NCBI RefSeq assembly: GCF_946190065.1
Contig: NZ_CAMHZD010000009.1
Span: 1 to 64,000 of the forward strand
Length of the DNA stretch: 64,000 bases
Reading direction: 5' to 3'
From: Streptococcus mitis
GTDB lineage: Bacteria > Bacillota > Bacilli > Lactobacillales > Streptococcaceae
Position 1 is the first letter of the stretch; the number at the start of each line of letters is the position of its first letter. The notes below the pieces were generated by a model. It was not told the DNA's origin, made no database searches, and saw only the letters and a list, made by a program, of their open reading frames with translations. A program made the position numbers and the translations under genes. Positions 20,027 to 29,186 of this stretch are shown piece after piece.

Positions 20027-20060
20027 AATAACTTGGGTACAATACATATCTCAAGTTACT
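20027..20060 (-). repeat. Duplicated hairpin B in the aco operon
   Basis: Arms 20027-20035 (AATAACTTG) and 20052-20060 (CAAGTTACT). Relative to hairpin A, the third pair changes from C-G to T-A on both sides, keeping the stem, which suggests selection for structure. Confidence 0.65.
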
Positions 20061-20082
20061 AAAGTTAAAAACAACCGTTATT

Positions 20083-20104
20083 TTACATAACTTATCTTAT
20101 GTAA
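20083..20104. repeat. Palindrome TTACATAA-N6-TTATGTAA, copy 3
   Basis: Perfect 8-bp arms 20083-20090 and 20097-20104 with 6-nt spacer, 2 bp downstream of the acoB stop codon on the minus strand. Third copy of the motif seen after the ClC gene and xerS. Confidence 0.75.
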
Positions 20105-20106
20105 TT

Positions 20107-21099
20107 CTATTCTTTGTTATAAGTCTTACGGATTGCATCTTTGATGCTTTCAACTGTTGGAATCATTGCATTTTCTAGGTTTTGTGCATAAGGCATTGGC
20201 ACATCTTCTCCTGCACAACGGCGGATTGGTGCATCTAGATAGTCAAATGCTTCCGATTCTGAAATAATAGCTGAAATCTCTCCGATATAGCCGCTTGTTT
20301 TGTGGGCATCGTTTACCAGAACAACCTTACCAGTCTTCTTAACTGAGTTAATGATGATCTCCTTATCAAGCGGAACAAGGGTGCGTGGATCAACAATCTC
20401 AACAGAAATTCCTTCTTCTGCTAATTCTTCAGCAGCTTGAACCACACGGCGTAGCATTTTTCCATAAGTAACAACTGTTACATCCGTTCCTTCGCGTTTG
20501 ATTTCTCCAACTCCAAGTGGAATCGTGTAGTCTGGATCAACTGGGACTTCCCCTTTTTGGTTAAATTCTGACTTGTACTCAAGTATGATAACTGGGTTGT
20601 TATCACGGATAGAAGACTTGAGAAGGCCTTTCATGTCTGCAGGCGTGCCTGGAGCTACAACCTTTAGTCCAGGAATGTGAGTAAACCAAGACTCCAGTGA
20701 TTGCGAGTGCTGGGCTGCAGATCCAACTCCATTACCAGCTGCACAACGTACAGTCATTGGAACCTGACCTTTACCACCAAACATGTAACGTGTTTTAGCG
20801 GCTTGGTTGACGATATTGTCCATGGCAATAACCGAGAAGTCCATAAAGGTCATATCGACGATTGGACGAAGTCCTGTCATGGCTGCTCCTGCTGCTGCTC
20901 CCGAGATGGCAGCCTCAGAAATCGGACAGTCACGAACACGTTCTGGACCAAATTCTTCAAGCATTCCAACAGAAGTACCGAAGTCTCCTCCAAAGACACC
21001 GACATCTTCTCCCATCAAGAATACATTTTCATCGCGACGCATTTCCTCAGACATAGCAAGGATAATGGTGTCACGGAAGGACATTGTTTTTGTTTCCAT
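20107..21099 (-). CDS. acoB: 2-oxoacid dehydrogenase E1 component, beta subunit
   Basis: 330 residues, family length. Conserved features include FLMGEDVGVFGGDFGTS, the ISEAAISGAAAGAAMTGLRP segment and the C-terminal transketolase domain (EISAIISESEAFDYLDAPIRRCAGEDVPMPYA). It pairs with AcoA to form the TPP-dependent E1 that decarboxylates the 2-oxoacid and acylates the lipoyl group. It follows acoA by 15 bp and is followed by the long hairpin-rich gap. Confidence 0.95.
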   Translation of the reverse strand: METKTMSFRDTIILAMSEEMRRDENVFLMGEDVGVFGGDFGTSVGMLEEFGPERVRDCPISEAAISGAAAGAAMTGLRPIVDMTFMDFSVIAMDNIVNQAAKTRYMFGGKGQVPMTVRCAAGNGVGSAAQHSQSLESWFTHIPGLKVVAPGTPADMKGLLKSSIRDNNPVIILEYKSEFNQKGEVPVDPDYTIPLGVGEIKREGTDVTVVTYGKMLRRVVQAAEELAEEGISVEIVDPRTLVPLDKEIIINSVKKTGKVVLVNDAHKTSGYIGEISAIISESEAFDYLDAPIRRCAGEDVPMPYAQNLENAMIPTVESIKDAIRKTYNKE

Positions 21100-21114
21100 T
21101 TTATCTCTTTCTCC

Positions 21115-22083
21115 TTAGTCTGCGTAAATATCTTCAAATGCTGATTCAAGCGGTGGGAATGGACTTTCTTCAGCAAATTTAACAGAAGCTTCTACTGCTT
21201 CCTTGACTTGCGCTTGGATTTCTTCCAATTCTTCGGCACTTGCAATAGTGTTTTCAATGAGGTACTTGCGATGGTTTTCGATCGGGTCTTTTTGTTTCCA
21301 CAACTCCACTTCTTCACGCGTACGATATTTACCAGGATCAGATGATGAGTGACCAAGCCAGCGGTAAGTTACACTTTCAATCAAGACTGGACCATTACCA
21401 CCACGAACATGATCTACGGCTTTCTTGAACCCTTCGTAGACGTCGATGACATTGTTTCCATCTTCGATGAACATTCCAGGAATTCCATAAGCGGCGCTAC
21501 GTTGATGGATATGTTCTACATTGGTCATTTTCTTGATATCCGCAGAGATACCGTAACCGTTGTTAATGCAATAGAAAATGACTGGCAGGTTCCAGATAGA
21601 AGCCATGTTCACTGCTTCGTGGAAAACACCTTCGTTGGTCGCACCATCTCCAAAGAAGCAAACGACGATTTTTCCAGTATTTTGCATTTGTTGACTGAGG
21701 GCTGCACCAACAGCGATTCCCATACCACCACCTACGATACCATTGGCACCAAGGTTACCAGCATCAAGATCGGCGATATGCATAGATCCACCTTTACCTT
21801 TACAGGTTCCAGTGTATTTACCAAGGATTTCAGCCATCATTCCGTTGAGGTCAATTCCTTTGGCAATGGCTTGTCCATGACCACGGTGGTTTGATGTGAT
21901 CAGATCATCTGGATTGAGAGCCAACATAGCACCCACGTTAGCCGCCTCTTCTCCAACAGAAAAGTGCGTCATTCCTGGCACTTTCCCTTTCTTTACTAAT
22001 TGCGCAATTTTTAAGTCCATACGACGGATTTCTTCCATCTTACGGAACATCTCTAGCAAAAGATTTTTATCTAAAATTGACAT
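21115..22083 (-). CDS. acoA: 2-oxoacid dehydrogenase E1 component, alpha subunit
   Basis: 322 residues. The TPP-binding motif begins GDGATNEGVFHEA and ends CINN (about residues 167-195), and the phosphorylation-loop-like HRGHG and YRWLGHSSSDPGKYR segments are present. It is the first gene of acoABCL-lplA, behind a good promoter. From memory the complex in pneumococcus is annotated as acetoin dehydrogenase but is also discussed as a pyruvate dehydrogenase; sequence alone does not decide. Confidence 0.95.
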   Translation of the reverse strand: MSILDKNLLLEMFRKMEEIRRMDLKIAQLVKKGKVPGMTHFSVGEEAANVGAMLALNPDDLITSNHRGHGQAIAKGIDLNGMMAEILGKYTGTCKGKGGSMHIADLDAGNLGANGIVGGGMGIAVGAALSQQMQNTGKIVVCFFGDGATNEGVFHEAVNMASIWNLPVIFYCINNGYGISADIKKMTNVEHIHQRSAAYGIPGMFIEDGNNVIDVYEGFKKAVDHVRGGNGPVLIESVTYRWLGHSSSDPGKYRTREEVELWKQKDPIENHRKYLIENTIASAEELEEIQAQVKEAVEASVKFAEESPFPPLESAFEDIYAD

Positions 22084-22117
22084 CTTCTTGCCTTTCTAAC
22101 TTTCTTCTTACCTTACT

Positions 22118-22146
22118 ATTTTACCGTTTTTGGCAAATACTGTCAA
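22118..22146 (-). promoter_or_regulatory. Promoter of the aco operon
   Basis: On the minus strand: -35 TTGACA (22141-22146), 17-bp spacer, -10 TAAAAT (22118-22123), about 35 nt before the acoA start. No cre-like site is apparent. Confidence 0.75.
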
Positions 22147-22177
22147 AGTTTTTCTAAAGAAAATTTCACAAATTAAA

Positions 22178-22212
22178 AAAGAAAACCCCATAGGAATAAG
22201 GGATTTTCTTAT
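22178..22212 (-). terminator. Terminator of the MATE gene
   Basis: Minus-strand AAGAAAATCCC pairs with GGGGTTTTCTT (one mismatch) and is followed by TTTTTT, 25 bp after the MATE stop codon. Confidence 0.75.
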
Positions 22213-22236
22213 CAAGAATATTTTTTCACAAACTTT

Positions 22237-23598
22237 TTAGCGTTTAGATTTTTCTAAAGATTCAAATCTCTTCATAATCACAGTTAAACGCCAACGGTAG
22301 AGAACCCCACTCACAATCAAACTAATAATCAAGCCGATCCAGTAAGAATAAGCTCCAAAATCTGTTAGGGAATCAAATACCATAGCTACTGGGAGTGTCA
22401 CCCCCCAGTAACCAACCAAACCAAGGTAAAAAGGAATAACGGTATCCTTATACCCCCGTAAAATTCCCTGGAGCGGTGCTGCAAAGGTATCTGCTAACTG
22501 GAAGAAAAGACTATAAGTCAAAAAGCGCGCTGTCAAATCGATAAATTCTGGGTCGTTACCATAAAGACTAGCCACATTTCCCCTAAAAATGTAAAGGAAG
22601 GATAAGGTGAATCCTGCAAAAATGAGGGCAGTCCATCTTCCTAGACCAATATAGGTTTTAGCATCATCAAATCGCTTGGCTCCCACTTCATAGGAAACAA
22701 CAATAGCCATAGCCGATGAGATACTCATAGGAAAGGCGTACATAAGACTTGAAAAATTCATAGCTGACTGGTGACTAGCAATAATCAAGGATGAGAACTT
22801 CGCCATAATCAAACCAACCACAGAAAAGATAGCCACTTCGGCAAAGACAGTTCCCCCAATAGGCAGACCTAAGCGAACTCCTTCCTTAATTTTATCCATA
22901 TTAAGAGGAATTCGTTTCTCAAGGTGTAAGGCTTTGAGCTTCTCCTGTTTAAATAAAACTAGAACAGAAATCCCAAGCAAGACCCAGTAGGCCAAGGATG
23001 TTCCTAAACCAGCACCAGCACCTCCCAGTTCTGGAACACCAAAGGCACCGTAAATCAAGAGATAGTTAAATCCGCTATTGAGAGGGAGTAACAAAAGCAT
23101 GAGATACATAGACAGTTTGGTCAACCCCAGCGAATCCAGCAAGGAACGAATGACACTAAAGAGCAACAAGGGGATAATCCCGATAGATAAAAACCAGAGA
23201 TAGCGAACCGCTACTGCCGCCACTGGTACTTCTAACCCAATATGATTCAAGATTGGTGGTGCCAAGTAAAATACCATCCCTAGCAAGACCACGGATAGAC
23301 CCAAGGCTAAATAGATAAATTGGTAAAAATCAGACGCAACTTCTTCCCTTTTACCTCTACCAAGATGGTGACCAATGATGGGCACCAAGGCTGAAACAAT
23401 CCCTGTCAGGAATGTAAAGAAAGGATTCCAGATACTGGTTGCCATAGACACACCAGCCAAGTCCAAGGTATTGTATTGGCCAGTCATAGTCGTATCAACA
23501 AAGGAGGCAGAATAATTGGCAAATTGATAAATAAGGATAGGGAAAAATATCTTTAAAAATAAGATAAACTTGTCTTTAAAATGATGGGTTTGGTACAT
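22237..23598 (-). CDS. MATE family multidrug/toxic compound efflux protein
   Basis: 453 residues with twelve predicted membrane helices. The N-terminal region (YSASFVDTTMTGQY...GVSMATSIWNPF) and the second-half repeat (LRLGLPIGGTVFAEVAIFSVVGLIMAKF) follow the MATE two-bundle pattern. The family exports cationic compounds using sodium or proton gradients; the substrate is unknown here. It lies 41 bp downstream of pyrC in the same direction, so may be expressed with the pyrC-Nudix-ung group. Confidence 0.9.
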   Translation of the reverse strand: MYQTHHFKDKFILFLKIFFPILIYQFANYSASFVDTTMTGQYNTLDLAGVSMATSIWNPFFTFLTGIVSALVPIIGHHLGRGKREEVASDFYQFIYLALGLSVVLLGMVFYLAPPILNHIGLEVPVAAVAVRYLWFLSIGIIPLLLFSVIRSLLDSLGLTKLSMYLMLLLLPLNSGFNYLLIYGAFGVPELGGAGAGLGTSLAYWVLLGISVLVLFKQEKLKALHLEKRIPLNMDKIKEGVRLGLPIGGTVFAEVAIFSVVGLIMAKFSSLIIASHQSAMNFSSLMYAFPMSISSAMAIVVSYEVGAKRFDDAKTYIGLGRWTALIFAGFTLSFLYIFRGNVASLYGNDPEFIDLTARFLTYSLFFQLADTFAAPLQGILRGYKDTVIPFYLGLVGYWGVTLPVAMVFDSLTDFGAYSYWIGLIISLIVSGVLYRWRLTVIMKRFESLEKSKR

Positions 23599-23639
23599 AT
23601 AAGCTCTCTATTCTTTTTGTTTACAGAGCAGACTCCCAC

Positions 23640-24908
23640 CTAGTTTTGATAGACGATTTGTCCCTTACAGATGGTATATTTAACCTGCCCTTTTAAGGTT
23701 TCACCGATGAATGGTGAATTAGCTGCTTTCGAAGCAAAATGGGAGTCCACAAGTCGGTCAGCCTTAGCATCAAAAATAGTGATGTCCGCTGGACCATTCT
23801 CAGCCAAGTAACCTGCTTCAAAGTTATAAAGCTTGGATGGGTTGTATGTCATTTTTTCGAGTAATTCCATCAAACTCAACTCCCCAGCTTCCACCAAATA
23901 AGTTAAACCGAGAGAAAGAGATGTTTCCAAACCAGTCATACCAGATGGCGCTTTGGTAATATCCTCAACGTTTTTCTCATCTGCATGATGAGGCGCGTGG
24001 TCAGTCGCGATAACTGTGATGACGCCTGATTTAAGACCTTCGATAACAGCACGACGGTCTGATTCCAAACGAAGCGGCGGATTCATCTTAGCATTGCTAC
24101 CTTGAGTCAAAAGAAGTGCTTCTGTCTTAGAGAAATGCTGTGGCGCTACTTCTGCTGTTACTTGCGCTCCCAATCCTTGAGCAAACTCCACTACTTTAAC
24201 ACTTTCTTCCTTAGACAAATGCTGAATATGAACATGGGCCTTGGTTGCATAGGCAATCATGACATCACGCGCCATCATAGCATACTCAGCCACCCCAGTT
24301 GCACCACAGATATGGAAATGTTCTTTAGCAATATTTTCGTTAAAGCCAAGAACACCGTTCAATCCTGGATCTTCCTCATGGAGACTAATAAAGGTATTGA
24401 TTTTTTTGGCTTCTTCCATGGCTTCCTTGACAACTTTACTACTTTCAAGTGGGATACCGTCGTCTGAGAAACCAACAGCTCCAGCTTCTAAAAGTGCTTT
24501 AAAGTCAGTCAAATCTTGCCCATTAAAATTCTTAGTAATGGTCGCAACCGTCTTAACATTGATTTTTTCCTTGGCAGCAGATTGAAGAACTTCTTTCAAA
24601 GTCTCAACGTCTGAAATGGTTGGACTAGTATTAGCCATCATGACAACAGTTGTAAAACCACCTGCAGCGGCTGCTAGGGCACCGGTATGAATGTCTTCTT
24701 TATGTGTTTGACCAGGTTCACGGAAATGAACATGAATATCGACCAAGCCAGGAGCAACTACAAGACCAGTAGCATCAATTATCTCTGCTCCTTCTTCTTT
24801 AATCTCAGGCGCAATTTTGACAATTTTCCCATCTTGGACTAAGACATCGCACACTTGATCCAAACCAGACTTGGGATCCATTACACGACCATTTTTAATT
24901 AGTAGCAT
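23640..24908 (-). CDS. pyrC: Dihydroorotase
   Basis: 422 residues, class I type. Metal-binding [16 protein letters not shown] (about residues 57-72), the later ligands in LHEED and HIQHLS, and ATDHAPHH are visible. It cyclises carbamoyl-aspartate to dihydroorotate in pyrimidine synthesis. It starts 12 bp after the Nudix gene ends, within a ung-Nudix-pyrC-MATE unit. Confidence 0.96.
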   Translation of the reverse strand: MLLIKNGRVMDPKSGLDQVCDVLVQDGKIVKIAPEIKEEGAEIIDATGLVVAPGLVDIHVHFREPGQTHKEDIHTGALAAAAGGFTTVVMMANTSPTISDVETLKEVLQSAAKEKINVKTVATITKNFNGQDLTDFKALLEAGAVGFSDDGIPLESSKVVKEAMEEAKKINTFISLHEEDPGLNGVLGFNENIAKEHFHICGATGVAEYAMMARDVMIAYATKAHVHIQHLSKEESVKVVEFAQGLGAQVTAEVAPQHFSKTEALLLTQGSNAKMNPPLRLESDRRAVIEGLKSGVITVIATDHAPHHADEKNVEDITKAPSGMTGLETSLSLGLTYLVEAGELSLMELLEKMTYNPSKLYNFEAGYLAENGPADITIFDAKADRLVDSHFASKAANSPFIGETLKGQVKYTICKGQIVYQN

Positions 24909-24920
24909 CTTCTTTCTCCT

Positions 24921-25385
24921 TTATTCATAGAAATCAACTTGGGTATCCAACAATTTATCCCCATCATAGACAAACTTGGCTGAAAAGAAGGGTTTATCCT
25001 CTAAAAGCCACTCAACAAAGGTATGATCCCCTTCCCAAGTCGGCTTACTCAAAACCTCGTCATAGGGAACCCATTCTAGCGTCCCCTCGTTGCAGTCAAT
25101 CAAGTCCCCCTCGAACTCCGTCACCTTAAAAACATAAGTGTACCAGTCTAAATCTGGTGTGAATTCAGGAAAAGTGATAACACCTTTTAGAACTGGCTTG
25201 GCTTTCAGTCCCGTCTCTTCGAGGATTTCACGCGCCGCGCATTCCTGAGGGGTCTCACCTCGCTCTAGCTTACCACCCACACCAATCCATTTTCCTTCAT
25301 GAACATCATTTGGCTTCTTATTACGGTGGAGCATAAGCAGTTCTTTCCCGTTATCAATGTAGCAAATTGTCGCTAACTGAGGCAT
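24921..25385 (-). CDS. Nudix (MutT-like) hydrolase
   Basis: 154 residues. The Nudix box is complete: GGKLERGETPQECAAREILEETGL, fitting GX5EX7REUXEEXGU (about residues 36-59). This suggests a nucleoside-diphosphate-linked substrate such as an oxidised dNTP. Placement 9 bp after ung fits a damage-avoidance role, but the substrate cannot be read from sequence. Confidence 0.92.
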   Translation of the reverse strand: MPQLATICYIDNGKELLMLHRNKKPNDVHEGKWIGVGGKLERGETPQECAAREILEETGLKAKPVLKGVITFPEFTPDLDWYTYVFKVTEFEGDLIDCNEGTLEWVPYDEVLSKPTWEGDHTFVEWLLEDKPFFSAKFVYDGDKLLDTQVDFYE

Positions 25386-25394
25386 ATTTTCTCC

Positions 25395-26048
25395 TTATCT
25401 AAGCCAATCGATTGGCTCTTGTCCTGTTTCTTTTAAGAATGCATTGGCCTTGGAAAAAGGCTTGGAACCCCAAAATCCTCTATAAACTGACAAAGGACTG
25501 GGATGGGCTGATTCGATAATCAAGTGATGAGGATTGGTAACTAAGGCCTTCTTCTTGCGTGCATAAGCTCCCCAGAGTACAAAAACGACTTGTCTATCTA
25601 GATGATTGACCACCTGAATCACAGCATCCGTAAAAGGCTCCCATATCTGCCCAGCATGACCATTAGCCCGTCCAGCCGGAACTGTCAAACAAGCATTAAG
25701 AAGTAAGACTCCTTGCTCAGCCCAAGCTGTCAAATCATGAGATTTCTTAACCCCGATATCATCTGACAATTCTTTCAAGATATTTTGCAAGGATGGTGGA
25801 GCTGGGATAGAGTCCGGTACAGAAAAACTCAAGCCCTGCGCTTGACCTGGCCCGTGATAGGGGTCTTGGCCTAGAATCACCACCTTAACTTCTTCAAGCG
25901 GTGTTGTCAAGAGAGCCTGAAAAACCTTTTCTTTGGGCGGATAAACAGTCCCCTGTGCATAGACCTGATTCATAAACTGATTGATTTTCCCGAAATAACC
26001 TTCAGGTAATTGCTCCTTAATCAAAGCATGCCAAGACGAGTGTTCCAT
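25395..26048 (-). CDS. ung: Uracil-DNA glycosylase
   Basis: 217 residues, family 1 length. The water-activating motif [18 protein letters not shown] (about 59-76) and the DNA-intercalating [11 protein letters not shown] motif near the C-terminus are intact. It removes uracil from DNA as the first step of base excision repair. It has its own extended -10 promoter just after the HAD terminator. Confidence 0.97.
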   Translation of the reverse strand: MEHSSWHALIKEQLPEGYFGKINQFMNQVYAQGTVYPPKEKVFQALLTTPLEEVKVVILGQDPYHGPGQAQGLSFSVPDSIPAPPSLQNILKELSDDIGVKKSHDLTAWAEQGVLLLNACLTVPAGRANGHAGQIWEPFTDAVIQVVNHLDRQVVFVLWGAYARKKKALVTNPHHLIIESAHPSPLSVYRGFWGSKPFSKANAFLKETGQEPIDWLR

Positions 26049-26076
26049 AGCCGACTCCTTCGTTTTTACTGCCTCT

Positions 26077-26087
26077 ATTATAGCAAA
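26077..26087 (-). promoter_or_regulatory. Extended -10 promoter of ung
   Basis: Minus-strand TTTGCTATAAT, with TATAAT at 26077-26082 and the TGC extension. No good -35 at the usual spacing. It lies partly in the upstream terminator arm. Confidence 0.55.
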
Positions 26088-26111
26088 AAGTGGCTATCTA
26101 AACCACTTTTT
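26085..26111 (-). terminator. Terminator of the HAD phosphatase gene
   Basis: Perfect 9-bp stem AAAAAGTGG (26085-26093) / CCACTTTTT (26103-26111), starting at the HAD stop codon and ending in Ts. Confidence 0.8.
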
Positions 26112-26802
26112 ACAGTTTATCTAAACAATCCAGCAAGTCTTGATAAGAATGGACTTCATAAGTCGGCTGGGCTTGTGTGTGATTTTCGAGGTGATGAGGA
26201 TTGTACCAGATCGTGTCAATTCCAGCATTTTTGCCACCTTGAATGTCGGCTGTTAGGGAATCTCCAATCATCAGCGTCTCTTCTTTGCTAAAACCTTCAA
26301 TCTGCTGACCGATTTTTTCATAAAAGAGGGCATCAGGCTTTTGTGTTTGTAGCTGTTCTGAGATAAAGACTTGATTGAAATAAGGTGCTAGACCCGATTG
26401 AGCCAAACGCCCCGTCTGAATGGCAGTAATGCCATTTGTCGCAGCATACAGCTCATAATCTCGCTCGATAAGGCTGTCTAAGAGTTCATGAGCGCCTAAA
26501 AAAATTTGTCCCTGTTGAGCGAGGTAAAATTGGTAACGCTGGGCTAGAAAACTACCGTCTTTTTCCTGTCCAAAGTGAGCAAATAAACGAGAAAAGCGCG
26601 TGTTAACCAGCTCTTGTTTACTGATTTTCTTTTGCTCCAAGTCCTTCCAGAGAGCCTTGTTCATAGGAACGTAATAGTCTTTATAGGCCTGAATATCTGC
26701 AACCCCTTCTTCTTTTAGAAGTTGGGTCAAAGCCACATCCTCAGCAGCATCAAAATCAAGAAGAGTGTGGTCGAGGTCGAAAAGTAGAAATTTGTAGGAC
26801 AA
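26110..26802 (-). CDS. HAD superfamily hydrolase, YjjG-like (noncanonical nucleotide phosphatase type)
   Basis: 230 residues from a TTG start at 26802, chosen because AAGGAAAA precedes it at about 9 nt and the product then begins MSYKFLLFDLDHTLLDF, the usual N-terminus. HAD motifs: DLDHT (I), AATNGI (II), and MIGDSLTADIQGG (IV). The YjjG group dephosphorylates pyrimidine nucleotides, including damaged ones; this would fit the neighbouring ung and Nudix genes but is inference. Confidence 0.88.
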   Translation of the reverse strand: MSYKFLLFDLDHTLLDFDAAEDVALTQLLKEEGVADIQAYKDYYVPMNKALWKDLEQKKISKQELVNTRFSRLFAHFGQEKDGSFLAQRYQFYLAQQGQIFLGAHELLDSLIERDYELYAATNGITAIQTGRLAQSGLAPYFNQVFISEQLQTQKPDALFYEKIGQQIEGFSKEETLMIGDSLTADIQGGKNAGIDTIWYNPHHLENHTQAQPTYEVHSYQDLLDCLDKL

Positions 26803-26921
26803 TTTGAGAGTTTTCCTTTCTAAGATAAACAACTTTCACTTCAGCCAGTTGTTTAATGTAAAAACTTAAAAGTGGTAAAGTATAACAAAAATAATAGTTT
26901 CAATTGATTAACTAACACATA

Positions 26922-27134
26922 CTATTCTGGTGAATTATAAAAAAATCTTCTATAAATTCGAGCAATAGTTAAAATAGCTACAAATATGACTCCCAAAATA
27001 GATAATACTATTTTCACAAAACTCATTTCAGAGCCTATTACATAGATATGAAAAAGAGGGGCTAGTCCTACACATAGAGACAATAGATAACTACTAAATC
27101 TTATCTCACCAATTCCTGCAAAAAAATGTTTCAT
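26922..27134 (-). CDS. Small membrane protein, unknown function
   Basis: 70 residues with two hydrophobic segments (about 14-32 and 39-60) and a basic C-terminal tail (RIYRRFFYNSPE). AAAGGAG sits 10 nt before the ATG, and a good promoter lies about 150 bp upstream, so it is probably a real gene. I do not recognise a family. It sits at the start of the accessory stretch, next to a broken ABC exporter gene. A role as an immunity or accessory protein is only a guess. Confidence 0.6.
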   Translation of the reverse strand: MKHFFAGIGEIRFSSYLLSLCVGLAPLFHIYVIGSEMSFVKIVLSILGVIFVAILTIARIYRRFFYNSPE

Positions 27135-27483
27135 TTTAAATATTCTCCTTTGAAGCCCCTAATGATTAAAAATAATGACTGCTTAAAATTAAACAGCTCT
27201 AAAATCTAAATATTTGTCAGAGATAAGCTATACTAAGATTATTTTTTAAGCACAACCTTCTTGCTCTTATGGTTTAATTATATTATAACACTATAAAATT
27301 TTCAATTTAATTGATATTTACCATTTAATCATATTCGATGAGTTGTATTTTACAGATTAATATTATTTAGCATTCTTTTTAGTCACTTTTTAATTCTCAA
27401 ATTCCCTTTGTTTATACAACCATAATATTATTGAAAAACAACTTAAGATTAAAGATTTTCATCCTCTTTTTATTCTGGTAGCA
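27135..27483. other. AT-rich intergenic region upstream of the small membrane protein gene
   Basis: 349 bp with no supported gene. It contains the promoter at 27277-27305. Nothing else is recognisable; there is no clear terminator for the ABC exporter pseudogene that ends at 27484. Confidence 0.6.
27277..27305 (-). promoter_or_regulatory. Promoter for the small membrane protein gene
   Basis: Minus strand: -35 TTGAAA (27300-27305), 17-bp spacer, -10 TATAAT (27277-27282). Confidence 0.6.
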
Positions 27484-29165
27484 CTACACACTCAACTCAA
27501 ACAACTTATAAAACTCACCTCTCCTATCCATCAAGTCACAAAAAGAACCATCTTCAACAATGACGCCTGCTTTCATAAAGAGAATTCTATCGTATCTTTT
27601 CAAAATGTTTTCATTCAACTTGTGGGTTACTACAAGTGCAGTCAAATTTTGAATATCCAAGATTGAACTTTCAATTTCAGTAGTTACTTGATTATCCAAA
27701 GACGAAGTAGCCTCATCCAATAATAAGATTGGTGTTTTTCGAATCAAGGCACGCGCAATACTAACTCTTTGTTTTTGTCCGCCAGATAAATTTGATCCAT
27801 TCTCTCCACATAAAGCTTGTAAACCAGATTCATTATCTAAAACATAACTTTCTAAACCTGACTGCTGGACAGCTTGCCTAATTTCCTCATCAGTGAAGAA
27901 TTGATTAAGAGTAATATTTGCTCTTAAAGTATCATCAAAGATATAAATATCTTGCTGAACAATAGTCATTAAGTTATAAAGGCTCTCTGCTGAAATAGCT
28001 TGCAAATCTTGATTATCAATTGAGATATACCCACTTGTTACATCATAGAAACGCAGTAATAGATTGAGTAAAGTTGATTTTCCACTACCTGACATACCTA
28101 CTATTGCAATTTTTCCCCCTTTTTGATCTGCAAAGATAAATTATTAAAAATCTTTTTCTCAGCATTAGGGTAGAAAAAATCTACGTTTGAAAAAGAAATG
28201 ACATCATCAAAATATTCTTTCGTTTTACCAGTTTGAAGTTCGATTACATCTTTTACCTCAAATGAATTCAGTGTAGCCTGACCTTCGCGGAATTTACTCA
28301 TTCCCATACCAATTTCATTTAGTGGCATTACTACAAAATTGACTAGTTGAACAATAGCTGTAACACTCCCGATTGTGGTATGCCCACCGAAGACCAGATA
28401 CATTCCTCCACCAAAGGCTACTAAAAAAACAATCATCCCTGAAAGTTGAGAAATAACATTAGATAAAACATCAAATTTTCCTTTGATGAAATATATCTCA
28501 TCCAATTTTTCGCTTTCGTTTTTGTAATCTTGACGGATAGCCTCTTTCACATTAAAACTCTTTATAACTAGAAACCCTGCTAAAATATCTTTAACCTTAG
28601 CTAAATATTTCTGATCGGATATTATAGAAATATTTTGTAGAGAGGCTGATTTTTGTCCAATAAATCCTGAAATCATCATAGGAATAATGCTAGCAATGAT
28701 AACTAATAAGGTCAAAAACCAATTACCTATAAACATGGCTACTAGTGAGAAAATCATTAAGGAAATATTTTTTGAAATATTAAAATACTGGTGCAAATAA
28801 TCCTGCTCAATTTTCTTCATGTTCTCAGTTAATATTGAAATAAATTTCCCTGATTTTTCCTTAGAAAATTCTCTATAATCGCTATCTAAAATAGATTTAA
28901 ACACCTTATTTTTGTATCTTGACATAATCTGCCTAACAAGTTTATTTCTTAATCGAAGGGATATAAAATTAAGACTGGCATAGATAAATATTACGATAGC
29001 ACCTATTAGTATCGCTTGGGTTAGAGCTTCCCTATTTTGGGACATTCCACTATCAATTATAATTTTAATAGAATAAGCAAAAGCAATATTAGTTAAAGGA
29101 ACTAGTATATTAAAAATCATGAAAGTATAAAAAGACTTCTTATGGTACTTTGTCAATTGTTTCAT
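27484..29165 (-). pseudogene. ABC exporter (fused membrane and ATPase domains), split by a frameshift
   Basis: Two frames read as one half-transporter. 29165-28101 encodes six membrane segments and the start of the ATPase domain, ending KIFNNLSLQIKKGEKLQ. 28095-27484 begins right at Walker A (MSGSGKST) and carries the signature LSGGQKQRVSIARAL, Walker B ILLLDEATSSLD and the switch histidine VVTHK. The break lies in adjacent A5-G5-A5 runs (28110-28124, T/C on the plus strand). One extra A would restore the usual KKGEKIAIVGMSGSGKST. No ribosome site serves the second part. It is either a recent loss-of-function allele, a phase-variable tract, or a sequencing error. Substrate unknown. Confidence 0.8.
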
Positions 29166-29186
29166 TCCTAATCTACCTCATAATTC

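Larger units (their letters stand above)
19767..20106 (-). other. Structured 340-bp gap between acoB and acoC
   Basis: No coding frame of interest. On the minus strand it holds, in order, a TTACATAA palindrome, hairpin B (20027-20060), small perfect stems GTCGAAT/ATTCGAC and GACTTA/TAAGTC, a TTGACCGCC/GCGGCAA stem, hairpin A (19901-19934) and an AGAAACT/AGTTTCT stem. It is probably transcribed within the aco mRNA. Function unknown. Confidence 0.6.

Noticed and set aside
20701-21894. Plus-strand reading frames of 103-181 codons opposite acoB and acoA
   Set aside because: They lie opposite highly conserved genes, have no ribosome site and show low-complexity composition typical of antisense frames.
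27484-28095. Separate ATPase gene starting at the Walker A methionine
   Set aside because: It would lack the N-terminal part of the nucleotide-binding domain, has no ribosome site, and joins the upstream frame exactly at a homopolymer run, so it is the second half of a frameshifted gene.
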